Shown here: positions 1 to 7,738 of the stretch, piece by piece | Position numbering within the stretch: position 1 is the first letter of the stretch | How the letters are laid out: every line of letters starts with the position of its first letter | NCBI GenBank assembly: GCA_964558295.1 | Contig: CAZLDQ010000008.1 | Coordinates: forward strand, 1 to 54,406 | Source: JBDKTH01 sp964558295 | GTDB taxonomy: Bacteria; Planctomycetota; Planctomycetia; Pirellulales; Thermoguttaceae | Direction: 5' to 3' | DNA: 54,406 nucleotides | Made by a program: the position numbers and the translations under genes | Notes under the pieces: model-generated | Database searches by the model: none | What the model saw: the letters and a program-made list of their open reading frames with translations, nothing else | What the model was told of the DNA's origin: nothing

Positions 1-83
1 CTCCTATTAACGTTTCTCGCTCACCGCCACTGCGCGCAAAAGCTGACGTGCACCCCCCTGCGTGTGCTACCACCAAATCGGTC

Positions 84-111
84 TAGACACTCGCATGAAA
101 ATTGCTAATCT
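84..111 (+). promoter_or_regulatory. Possible promoter of the lipoprotein-secA pair
   Basis: TAGACA at 84-89 and TAATCT at 106-111 are separated by 16 bases, resembling a sigma-70 type -35/-10 pair. It lies about 80 bases before the lipoprotein start at 189. The match is moderate, and planctomycete promoters are not well enough defined for this to be more than a candidate. Nothing else is recognisable in bases 1-188. Confidence 0.3.
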
Positions 112-188
112 ATGGCTCCCCCTCGAAGTAGAATCCCAGGGGGAATCCTGAGCGGTCGGGGATGATGAGGTGGAAAGGAGGCTGCCTG

Positions 189-1181
189 ATGGCACCGCCG
201 CGTGCGTTGTTGGTCGTTGCGATTCTGTTGACTGGGTGTCAGGGGGCAACTCCACCAGGCCCCACCGATCCGTTCTTTGGCCGGACTCGGATCGAACCAC
301 CACACACCGGTGCGGCGTCCAGTGGTTCCTCGATTGCTCCCTATTCGCCTACCCCGCCGCAGGTGACGGTGCCGCCGGCCATGACGCCCGTGTCTGGTGC
401 TTCGTCCATCGTTCCGTCCAGCTCAACGCTGGCCTTGGCACCGGTGAGCGAGCCGATAGCAGTTCCAGCGGCGGCTAGGCAGATGGAGAGCCCCAATCAG
501 CAGATCGTCAGTTGTGTGGCGACTTCTGGCGACGTGAGGTCCGATAATTCGGCAACATCTGTGTCGGCCCCGTCCTTGACGCCTCCCAAGACCGTCGCTC
601 CGATCGCAACGTCTGCCACAAGTTCGCAGCAAGCAATTACCACACGCGAACGGGTTTACCAGACGATATCGCCGCGTCCGAAAGAGGACGTGGTTGCGTT
701 GGCCGATTCAGCGACGTCGCGCGTGGTGGGTTCTCCAAGGGCCAAGACCGCGGCAACAGGCCGCCCGATTGATATCATGGACCTGCCTCCGGCTTCAGAC
801 AGCGCTGTGCGGCAAGTCTCGGCAGCTTTCGAGATTAAGGACCCAGTTGATCGAAACGTTCGTACATCACCTCAGAACCTGACGTCTGAATTGTCCACGC
901 CCCCCTCGCTTTATGGATGTGACCCCCAATATGGATGGTTGCGGGGGCGATTGGAGTACTCTCAAATTGATCACCAGTGGAAGCTTCGCTATATCCCGAT
1001 CGATGGGGTGACCGACCAATATGGTGGCAGCGTCATTCTGGGTAATACGACCATGCTTTCGGGGTATGAGCGGGGCGATTTTGTGGAGGTTCGCGGAACG
1101 CTTGCCTCCACCAATCCGGACAGCCGGACCTTCTCCCCCACTTTCGAGATTCGGACGATCAAGCCGTTGCGGAAGCAGTAG
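189..1181 (+). CDS. Predicted lipoprotein, function unknown
   Basis: This 330-residue protein begins with a hydrophobic signal peptide ending in a lipobox (LLTGC), so Cys17 is the likely lipidated residue and the protein is membrane anchored. The start at 189 is preferred over the in-frame ATG at 162 because a strong AAAGGAGG sits at 174-181, seven bases upstream, and because it puts the signal sequence at the N-terminus. Residues about 20-230 are low-complexity and rich in Ser, Thr, Ala and Pro, consistent with an extended linker. The last 90 or so residues form a compact domain rich in Gly, Tyr and Trp, starting near YGCDPQYGW. It looks like a folded beta domain but I cannot name it. secA starts 39 bases after the stop, so the two are probably co-transcribed. 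Confidence 0.75.
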   Translation: MAPPRALLVVAILLTGCQGATPPGPTDPFFGRTRIEPPHTGAASSGSSIAPYSPTPPQVTVPPAMTPVSGASSIVPSSSTLALAPVSEPIAVPAAARQMESPNQQIVSCVATSGDVRSDNSATSVSAPSLTPPKTVAPIATSATSSQQAITTRERVYQTISPRPKEDVVALADSATSRVVGSPRAKTAATGRPIDIMDLPPASDSAVRQVSAAFEIKDPVDRNVRTSPQNLTSELSTPPSLYGCDPQYGWLRGRLEYSQIDHQWKLRYIPIDGVTDQYGGSVILGNTTMLSGYERGDFVEVRGTLASTNPDSRTFSPTFEIRTIKPLRKQ

Positions 1182-1220
1182 TCCGACTTTGTTTAGGTTT
1201 GAACGATCCGCGTCGTATGC

Positions 1221-3245
1221 TTGATTATTCTCGGCGGCGTTTTTCGTCGGCCGACAAATCCACTTCTTTTACGGATGAAGCAAGGTACCTTGAGCGGCGT
1301 TACCCCGGGAATCAAGGCACGGATCGAGTCCATTCTCGTCGGCACGACGCGGGGGCGACTTGCGCGCTGGAGCTTTCTTCTGCCGAAGATTGCCTCGTTG
1401 GAACCCGATCTCCAAGCGTTGAATGACTATGACTTGCGCAAGCGGAGTCTGGCCTTGCGCTATCGCGCTCGCAGTGGCGAGCCGTTGGCCCGACTTCTCC
1501 CCGAAGCTTACGCCCTAGTACGCGAGGCGGGCCGGCGCACGCTCAACATGCGCCACTTCGACGTGCAGCTTCTCGGTGGTATCGCTATGTTCAACCGGTC
1601 GATTGTCGAAATGCAGACCGGCGAAGGGAAGACGCTCACGGCAACCCTGCCGATGTATCTGCAGGCTCTCGCTGGTCGCGGGTGTCATTTGGCCACCGTG
1701 AACGACTATCTGGCCCGGCGCGATGCGGAATGGATGACGCCAATTTATAAGGCTCTGGGGTTGACCGTTGGCGTGATCCAGACGCAGATGAGTCAGCCGC
1801 AGCGGCGTAAAGCGTACGCTTGCGACGTGACCTATGGGACCGCCAAGGAATTTGGCTTCGACTTTCTCCGCGACCGGCTCCTCCTACGTCGGATAAGCGA
1901 AGGGCAGAATGACCTCTTGGGCGGGATGCTGGGGGAGAATCGCGGCGACGGTGACGAGAAGCCCGTCCAAGGAGACTGCTACTTTGCCCTGGTCGACGAG
2001 GCCGACAGCATTCTAATTGACGAGGCACGAACGCCATTGATCATCAGTGCCCTGCCGACTGAGGAAGAGCGTTTGGCCGTCGAGTGCTACAAGTGGAGCG
2101 CCAAAGCTGTTCACGAGTTCATTGAGGATGAGGACTACGAAGTCGACCACGACAAGAAGACTGTTGAATTGACCCGCGTCGGCCGGCAGAAGCTGCGAAT
2201 GCTTCCCAAGCCCGAGGCGATGGATTCCGTGGGCATGTTCCACATCTATCGCTACATTGAAAGGGCGATCAAGGTGGAACGGGAGTTCATTCGCGATCGG
2301 CAGTACGTGGTGCGCGACGGTGAGATCGTGATCGTCGACGAATTCACCGGTCGTTTGGCCGAAGGACGCAAGTGGCGTGACGGTATCCACCAAGCCATCG
2401 AAGCCAAGGAAGGGGTCGAAGTGACCGTAGCCACCGGGCAGGCCGCACGGGTCACCGTTCAGGACTTCTTCCTTCGCTATGAACACTTGGCTGGTATGAC
2501 CGGCACTGGACGTAGTTCCGCCCGCGAGTTGCGAAAGATCTACCGTTGCCACGTCGTGCCAATTCCGACCAACAGGCCGGCAATCCGCCAACAGCTCCCA
2601 ACCCGCGTATTTGGTACGGCAGACAGCAAGTGGGAGGCGATCGTCGATGAAGTCTGCCTGATGCACGCCCAAGGCCGGCCCGTGCTGATCGGCACGCGGT
2701 CGATCGACAAGTCTGAGCTTCTTTCCAAGCTCCTGAAGGCCAAGGGAATCGAGCATCAGGTGCTCAACGCCAACCATGTCGAGGAAGAAGCCGACATCGT
2801 GGCTCAGGCCGGTTTGCTCAATAAAGTGACGGTGTCGACAAACATGGCAGGACGGGGAACGGACATCAAACTGGGCGAAGGCGTCGCGGAACTTGGCGGT
2901 TTGCACGTCATCTGTACCGAGATGCACGACTCGGCCCGTATCGACCGCCAGCTCCTGGGACGCTGCGGACGTCAAGGCGATCCCGGTTCCTATCGACAGT
3001 ACCTTTCCCTGGATGACGAACTGCTGATCACTGGCCTCGGACCAGACAAGGGACATCGGCTCGAGGAACTTGGCAAAGAAGCTACGGGACCGTTGGACTC
3101 CTACGCCCGTCTGTTCCTGAAAGCGCAAAAGAAGGTCGAGCGGCGTCACTTCCGCGAACGCCGCGCGCTGATGTATTTCGAAAAGCAACGCAAGAAAATG
3201 CAGCGGGCGATGGGGCAGGATCCGTATCTCGATACGCCGAACTAA
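1221..3245 (+). CDS. secA: SecA-like preprotein translocase ATPase, short form
   Basis: SecA couples ATP hydrolysis to protein export through SecYEG. Visible hallmarks are the Walker A motif MQTGEGKT (residues 131-138), the DEAD motif inside a LVDEADSILIDEARTPLI block (about 257-274), the preprotein cross-linking region between the two motor halves, and the second motor motif NMAGRGTDIKLG followed by RIDRQLLGRCGRQGDPG. At 674 residues it is well short of the usual 830-950. The C-terminal scaffold is abbreviated, and the Cys-rich zinc-binding tail that contacts SecB and lipids is missing. Such short SecAs occur as second copies (SecA2-like), so the housekeeping SecA may be elsewhere. No clear ribosome binding site precedes 1221; the ATG at 1275 is an alternative start. 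The stop overlaps the stop of the convergent regulator gene. Confidence 0.9.
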   Translation: MIILGGVFRRPTNPLLLRMKQGTLSGVTPGIKARIESILVGTTRGRLARWSFLLPKIASLEPDLQALNDYDLRKRSLALRYRARSGEPLARLLPEAYALVREAGRRTLNMRHFDVQLLGGIAMFNRSIVEMQTGEGKTLTATLPMYLQALAGRGCHLATVNDYLARRDAEWMTPIYKALGLTVGVIQTQMSQPQRRKAYACDVTYGTAKEFGFDFLRDRLLLRRISEGQNDLLGGMLGENRGDGDEKPVQGDCYFALVDEADSILIDEARTPLIISALPTEEERLAVECYKWSAKAVHEFIEDEDYEVDHDKKTVELTRVGRQKLRMLPKPEAMDSVGMFHIYRYIERAIKVEREFIRDRQYVVRDGEIVIVDEFTGRLAEGRKWRDGIHQAIEAKEGVEVTVATGQAARVTVQDFFLRYEHLAGMTGTGRSSARELRKIYRCHVVPIPTNRPAIRQQLPTRVFGTADSKWEAIVDEVCLMHAQGRPVLIGTRSIDKSELLSKLLKAKGIEHQVLNANHVEEEADIVAQAGLLNKVTVSTNMAGRGTDIKLGEGVAELGGLHVICTEMHDSARIDRQLLGRCGRQGDPGSYRQYLSLDDELLITGLGPDKGHRLEELGKEATGPLDSYARLFLKAQKKVERRHFRERRALMYFEKQRKKMQRAMGQDPYLDTPN

Positions 3246-4108
3246 TGGTTCACGTGACGGACGTTCTTGCTCACCGTGGCACGTCGGAGACTTGGAGCAT
3301 CGGGGGATCGAACGTCTGGTCTGCTTTGGTCTCCGTGCTCTGTATCCTCCACCTCGTCAATTGGCTCGCTGTATTTCCTGCGATAATGTCGGGGCGTCAT
3401 GCCGATCTGGCGACGGAAGTGCTTGGTGAAATGGCTCTGGTCGTAGAAGCCGGTACGTAGGGCGATCTCTGTGAGACTCTCTTCAGTGGACGTTAGCAGT
3501 CGGCAAGCCGCGTTGAGACGGACGCGGAGAATGAACTCACGTGGTGTCATTTGGAAAAGCCGCTTGAATCGCCGATCCAGTTGGCTGATGGAGAGTCGGG
3601 CAAGGCGGGCCAGATACTTGATGTCGAGGTCTTCGGCGTAGCGGGTGAACACGCACCGAAGCAACGCCTCCATCTCGCGGTACGGTTCCAGGAACACGCC
3701 CGCCTTTTCCACGTCACGCATCGCTCCGGCAATGCCGATCACTTGGCCGCCGTCGCCCATGAGCGGAATCTTGCTCGACAAGTGCCATCGCAACTCGCCC
3801 CGATGGTTCGGAATCAGCCAGGCTTGGTTTGCCAATGGTTGGCCCCCATGGATCACACGTTGATCCTCGGCCACGTACTGGTCGGCCAGTTCCCGGGGCG
3901 AGAAGTCGTGATCCGTTTTGCCAATCATCTCCTCCGGGTGCTGGAGACCGAGCATCTGGGCCAGGGCCTGATTAACCATTATGAACTGCCCATGAGTGTT
4001 CTTGGCATAGAAATAGGTGTCGGGCAGATAGTCAAACAACTGACTCAGATGCCAAGGGCAATCTAGCCGCCGGCAGAAGTCGCGTTGGAACGATTCGGGC
4101 GAGCTCAT
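3242..4108 (-). CDS. PAS-domain AraC-family transcriptional regulator
   Basis: This is a 288-residue DNA-binding regulator. Residues about 20-130 form a PAS sensor domain (YLPDTYFYAKNTHGQFIMVN, then a conserved IGKTDHDF segment typical of PAS folds). The C-terminal 100 or so residues carry the two helix-turn-helix units of the AraC/XylS family, with the signature TEIALRTGFYDQSHFTKHFR and a GMTPRHYRR ending. It is 4 bp convergent with secA, and its promoter side faces the URO-D gene, which it may control. The ATG at 4108 is chosen because the longer frame begins only with TTG at 4144, although no good ribosome binding site precedes either. The ligand sensed by the PAS domain cannot be predicted. 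A basic, charged tail follows the HTH region. Confidence 0.85.
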   Translation of the reverse strand: MSSPESFQRDFCRRLDCPWHLSQLFDYLPDTYFYAKNTHGQFIMVNQALAQMLGLQHPEEMIGKTDHDFSPRELADQYVAEDQRVIHGGQPLANQAWLIPNHRGELRWHLSSKIPLMGDGGQVIGIAGAMRDVEKAGVFLEPYREMEALLRCVFTRYAEDLDIKYLARLARLSISQLDRRFKRLFQMTPREFILRVRLNAACRLLTSTEESLTEIALRTGFYDQSHFTKHFRRQIGMTPRHYRRKYSEPIDEVEDTEHGDQSRPDVRSPDAPSLRRATVSKNVRHVNH

Positions 4109-4128
4109 GCGTAAATCGTACCAGAATC

Positions 4129-4142
4129 TGCGTACTGCGTAC
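4129..4142. repeat. Tandem 7-bp direct repeat upstream of the AraC-type gene
   Basis: Two exact head-to-tail copies of TGCGTAC lie at 4129-4135 and 4136-4142, with a third related CGTAC at 4116-4120. They lie in the divergent intergenic region between the AraC-type regulator and the URO-D gene. AraC-family proteins commonly bind direct repeats, so this could be an autoregulatory or shared operator. This is inference only. Confidence 0.35.
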
Positions 4143-4250
4143 AAGACTCGCCACCCCCTGGAAGATTAGGGTCAAAGGATTCGCGGATCGGTTGCCGCCC
4201 CACCACCTCTTTCAGAGGGGGCTGTTGCGAACGCTTGAGGAGAAATGGCC

Positions 4251-5711
4251 ATGACGAACACTGCCTTGACGATCAATGGCTCCGACAAGGAGATGCTGTA
4301 CCAGTCTCGATTGCGACGCTATGTGACGGCGATGCGCCGCGGCAAGCCCGATCGGGTTCCGATCCGGCCGTTTGTGGCCGAATTGACCGGCAAGTACGCC
4401 GGCTTCACCTGCCAGGAATTGGCCCACGATTATGAAATCGCCTTCGAGGCGGCTCGACGTTGTGCGGCCGACTTTGATTGGGATGCCGTCGTACCAAACA
4501 TGGTCTACGTGTGGACCGGACTGACACAAGCGATTGGTTTGAAGTACTACGGCATCCCGGGGATCGACATTCCCGCGGAGACCGGGTTCCAATATCGCGA
4601 GCCGCCCCAACAGGATGCCTTCATGCGTCCCGAGGAGTATGACGCTCTGATCGAGGACCCGACCGGCTTCTTGCTCAACATTTGGTTGCCGCGAGTGTCC
4701 AAGTCGGTTGTGGCCCCGGGCGAGCCGACGACGATGGAGAACCACCTGTCCTTTATCAAGGGGGGGATGGCCATGATGCAGTATTTCAACGGGTTCGGCA
4801 CGCAGATCGCGCGGCTGCGGTCGGAGTGCGGCACGGTCTCGGCCATCGCCGGCATCTTCAAGGCGCCGATGGACATCCTGGCCGACAAGCTGCGCGGCTA
4901 CCTTGGGCTGGTCGAAGACCTCTATGAACGTCGCGACAAGGTTCTGGCGGCTTGCGAGGCCCTGATGCCGCACCTGTACGAGGTGGCTCGGATGACCGCC
5001 GATCCGGCCCGACTTGTGCCGATTGGCTACTGGATGCACCGTGGCGGCGTTCCCTTCGTTTCCCCAGAGATTTTTCAGAATATCTACTGGGCCACGGTTA
5101 AACCGATCATCGAGGAACTCTGGGCCGACGGATACCAGACGCTCTTCTATGCCGAAGGGAAGTGGGACTATCACTTGGAGTCGTTTGCCGAGTTGCCGGA
5201 AAGAAGCATCATCTATCACGTGGATCAGGGGGACATCCTCAAGACGCATCGTGTACTGGGTGAAAAGTTTTGCATCAGTGGTGGCATTCCCAATGTGCTC
5301 CTGGGTACCGGATCGCCCGAGCAGGTGCGCGAGTATTGCAAAAAGGTCCTCGACGGCGTGGCCCGCGACGGTGGCTATATCATGGACGCCAGCGCGATCG
5401 TGCAGAACGACGCCCTTGTGGAAAACTTGCAGGCGATGACCGATTTCACCCGCGAGTATGGCGTTTACTCCTCCGGGGCCCTTGATCCACTCCCCTCCAC
5501 GGTAGATGCGAAACGTACATCGCCGGCCGATCGCCGGCTTCACCCCGCGGCGGTTGACGTTCGCCGTCTGCCGGGGGTTTGCCAGCCCTGGGAGGAGAAA
5601 CAGAAAGAACTCGGGCCGATTTCGGGTGACGAGGCTCTGTGTCGTCGAGTTTGGGAAGACATTGATCGGCTGGCCTACCTTTACGTGTGGCAGATCCTGT
5701 TGTCTTTCTGA
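4251..5711 (+). CDS. Uroporphyrinogen decarboxylase-family protein, probably a methyltransferase-like enzyme
   Basis: This 486-residue protein has the URO-D (TIM-barrel) fold. Recognisable stretches include an N-terminal RRGKPDRVPIRPF and a C-terminal CISGGIPNVLLGTGSPEQV followed by GGYIMDASAIV. Length and sequence fit the broad group that includes corrinoid-dependent methyltransferases rather than HemE (about 350 residues), so heme synthesis is unlikely; the substrate is unknown. The start at 4251 is preferred over ATG 4245 because GAGGAG at 4237-4242 is eight bases away from it. The segment around residues 410-440 is Arg/Pro-rich and less family-like, but the reading frame is open and the tail (ISGDEALCRRVWEDIDRLAY) looks genuine. 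The neighbouring regulator and broken dehydrogenase suggest a catabolic locus. Confidence 0.8.
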   Translation: MTNTALTINGSDKEMLYQSRLRRYVTAMRRGKPDRVPIRPFVAELTGKYAGFTCQELAHDYEIAFEAARRCAADFDWDAVVPNMVYVWTGLTQAIGLKYYGIPGIDIPAETGFQYREPPQQDAFMRPEEYDALIEDPTGFLLNIWLPRVSKSVVAPGEPTTMENHLSFIKGGMAMMQYFNGFGTQIARLRSECGTVSAIAGIFKAPMDILADKLRGYLGLVEDLYERRDKVLAACEALMPHLYEVARMTADPARLVPIGYWMHRGGVPFVSPEIFQNIYWATVKPIIEELWADGYQTLFYAEGKWDYHLESFAELPERSIIYHVDQGDILKTHRVLGEKFCISGGIPNVLLGTGSPEQVREYCKKVLDGVARDGGYIMDASAIVQNDALVENLQAMTDFTREYGVYSSGALDPLPSTVDAKRTSPADRRLHPAAVDVRRLPGVCQPWEEKQKELGPISGDEALCRRVWEDIDRLAYLYVWQILLSF

Positions 5712-5754
5712 AAGGGGCGGAAAGCGTAGGCTCATTCCGATAGGAGTGTGAGCG

Positions 5755-6413
5755 ATGAAAAGCCGATTGATTCAACGCGGCGTTTTCCTGCAATGTTCGA
5801 TTCTCGGCTTGGCGCGGGCCCGGACTGTGCCGACACTCGTGCCTTCGTCCCCACTGGGGTTAGCTGGAACGGTTGCTCCCAGCGAACGGATTCTTCTCGG
5901 GCTGATCGGTTGTGGCAACCATGGAATTCATTGAAACTTGTGACAGATCTGCCACTGGCACGTCTTGCCGTCTCTGCTGGACAAGGCGAGGTTGATCCCA
6001 AGCAGAGCACGAACGAGCCACTCGTCGGCCGGATCTCGCAGTCGGGTATCCGTTTCGAAGGGACCGACGGCTGGATCGATTCGCACAAGTGGCGTGGATC
6101 GCTCAAAGCCTGCCGCGGCGAGATGCTTGATGCGGGGATTGATCCCGAAAAAGTCAAAATCTATCGGCCTAGCGAGATCGTTCCTGGCCCCTCGGATAAT
6201 GGGGGCGAGTACCGCAACTTCTTCGATTGTGTGAAGTCACACCAGCGGACCTACACACCCGCCGAGACCGGCCACCGTACGATCACTATCGCCCACATGG
6301 GCAATATCTCCATGCTCCTGGGCCGCAGACTGGCATGGGAACCTGAGGGGGAACGATTCATCAACGATCCCGAAGCCAACCGGATACTCCGCCGTAAGCA
6401 ACGCGAGTCCTAG
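5755..6413 (+). pseudogene. Remnant of a Gfo/Idh/MocA-family oxidoreductase
   Basis: A good ribosome binding site (TAGGAG at 5741-5746) leads into an ATG at 5755. That frame encodes a short basic leader and then the start of a Rossmann fold (SERILLGLIGCGNHGI), and stops at 5932-5934. A different frame, open to 6413, encodes the end of the same family: GIRFEGTDGWIDSHKWRG, KVKIYRPSEIVPG, GGEYRNFFDCVKS and ETGHRTITIAHMGNISMLLGR. Full-length members have 400-450 residues. Here only about 220 codons lie between the two ends, so the middle of the catalytic domain is gone and the frame is shifted. The N-terminal leader suggests the ancestor was exported, as many planctomycete members are. It is very unlikely to be functional. 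Confidence 0.8.
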
Positions 6414-6455
6414 ACGCTGGCAAATGTCGAGGCATGGGTTGCGAAGAACGGCTAG

Positions 6456-7547
6456 CTACCATCGGGCTTCTAGGCCGACATTGAAGCCGTGGAGGAAAGC
6501 CGAGCCGCTGTACAAGGTCGTGCTGCTTAGGGCTGTGTTGGTGAAATCGAGTTGATCGGTCGCTCGGGCAACGCCATCGACCCAGATTAGATTGTAGCCC
6601 GCCCGGCAGTAGAGTGACTCGGTGAGATGCAATGTGCCGTTGAACCCCAGTTCGCCGATGAAGGCTTCCTGGCCACCGCGGACGCTTGTGTTGCGGAGGA
6701 TCGTCGTATTGTCGTTGTCGCCGAGGAACGTCTGTTGCCGGGATTCGGCGCCGAAGATGCCTGCCTTACCGAGGAATTCCAGTTCAAGATGGCTCCATTG
6801 ACGTTTTAGACTTGCGCCAATCTGCGCACCGTACAGATTGTTGTCGGTGCGGATGTTGTAGTCGCTCGTGCCATGGAGGACATCTTCGGAGTTCAAGTTG
6901 AACCGCTCGTCCAGATTGAAGTAGCGGAAACCGCCGAGAAGGAACAAGCCGGGATAGTTGGTCGGGCGGATGAGGTTCAGTTCGGCGTTGTGAATCCTGG
7001 AGGTTAGCGAGGCGGTCATGATGTTGGCGGCGGCGAAATCCTCCGTAGCGGGGCCGAGTGGGGCTGGAACGCTCAAGATCGCCCCACCAGTCACGGCATC
7101 GCTAGACTCCCATTCGTGCAGACCAAAATAGGCGGCTTCCACCATGCCGCCGTTGCAAAGCGTACGACGCAGGGCGAGCCGCGGTCCGCCGACCATGTTG
7201 TGCTTGAGATTGTCGGTCTCCAGCACCGTGTCATCGGTGACGTCGTTGATTACCAATGGACGGTTGCCGGCCCGATTGAGCTGCAGAAAGAGGGCCTCGG
7301 CCGTAATCGCCAGGCACGGTTGACAAGGGCAGCCCCAGTCATCGCCTCCATCAGTCCAGAGTTTTGCCTCGTCACTAGGAAGTGCCCCCCCCAGACAGGA
7401 GTCTGAAAACCTACAACTTCCAGGGACCGGTACGGGCTGCGTGTTTCCGTCGAACGAGGGGTACGAGCGAGCAGCTTCTTGGGCTGCCCCGCTTGCAGAA
7501 AACAACACGACCACAGTCAACGTGAGCAATGCCCGGCGAATGTCCAT
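6456..7547 (-). CDS. BBP7-type outer-membrane beta-barrel protein
   Basis: This 363-residue protein starts with a signal peptide (hydrophobic core LLTLTVVVLFSASGAAQ, cleavage likely near residue 22). A Cys-rich stretch follows at about 42-80, including WGCPCQPC. The rest alternates hydrophobic and polar residues with many aromatic girdle-like positions and ends in a terminal Trp (GLEARW), as outer-membrane barrels do. Repeated GGFRYFNLDERF and YGAQIGASLKRQW segments match the planctomycete BBP7 barrel family. The ATG is preceded by a strong GGAGGGGG. It is probably an outer-membrane porin or structural protein; its cargo is unknown. It is transcribed leftwards after the ABC exporter genes but is separated from them by 191 bases, so it probably has its own promoter. 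Confidence 0.75.
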   Translation of the reverse strand: MDIRRALLTLTVVVLFSASGAAQEAARSYPSFDGNTQPVPVPGSCRFSDSCLGGALPSDEAKLWTDGGDDWGCPCQPCLAITAEALFLQLNRAGNRPLVINDVTDDTVLETDNLKHNMVGGPRLALRRTLCNGGMVEAAYFGLHEWESSDAVTGGAILSVPAPLGPATEDFAAANIMTASLTSRIHNAELNLIRPTNYPGLFLLGGFRYFNLDERFNLNSEDVLHGTSDYNIRTDNNLYGAQIGASLKRQWSHLELEFLGKAGIFGAESRQQTFLGDNDNTTILRNTSVRGGQEAFIGELGFNGTLHLTESLYCRAGYNLIWVDGVARATDQLDFTNTALSSTTLYSGSAFLHGFNVGLEARW

Positions 7548-7738
7548 GCCTTTTCCCCCTCCAGAATCGCTGGGATGATAGCCATTCTCAGTCCGACCGC
7601 GAACGCCGTCCCGCGGCGGGCTAGTGGTTTGGATCGGTAGGCTGGAAAAGCTTCCTTGACAAAATCGCTACATTCGGTCGAAGCCAATTCGCTGGCATAG
7701 TTTCGCTAGCTTCGCTGACTTGTCAGACGCGGTGAACG

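Noticed and set aside
2013..3188. Long minus-strand frame of 391 codons inside secA
   Set aside because: It lies fully antisense to well-conserved SecA motor motifs and its product has no family-like features; a shadow of high GC coding sequence.
5450..5600. Possible frameshift near the end of the URO-D protein
   Set aside because: The sequence there is unusually Arg/Pro-rich, but the frame stays open on both sides and the tail reads like genuine protein, so there is no firm evidence for a shift.
4212..5735. 507-codon minus-strand frame over the URO-D gene
   Set aside because: Antisense shadow of a recognisable gene with a good ribosome binding site on the plus strand; composition is biased (His, Arg, Val, Gly).
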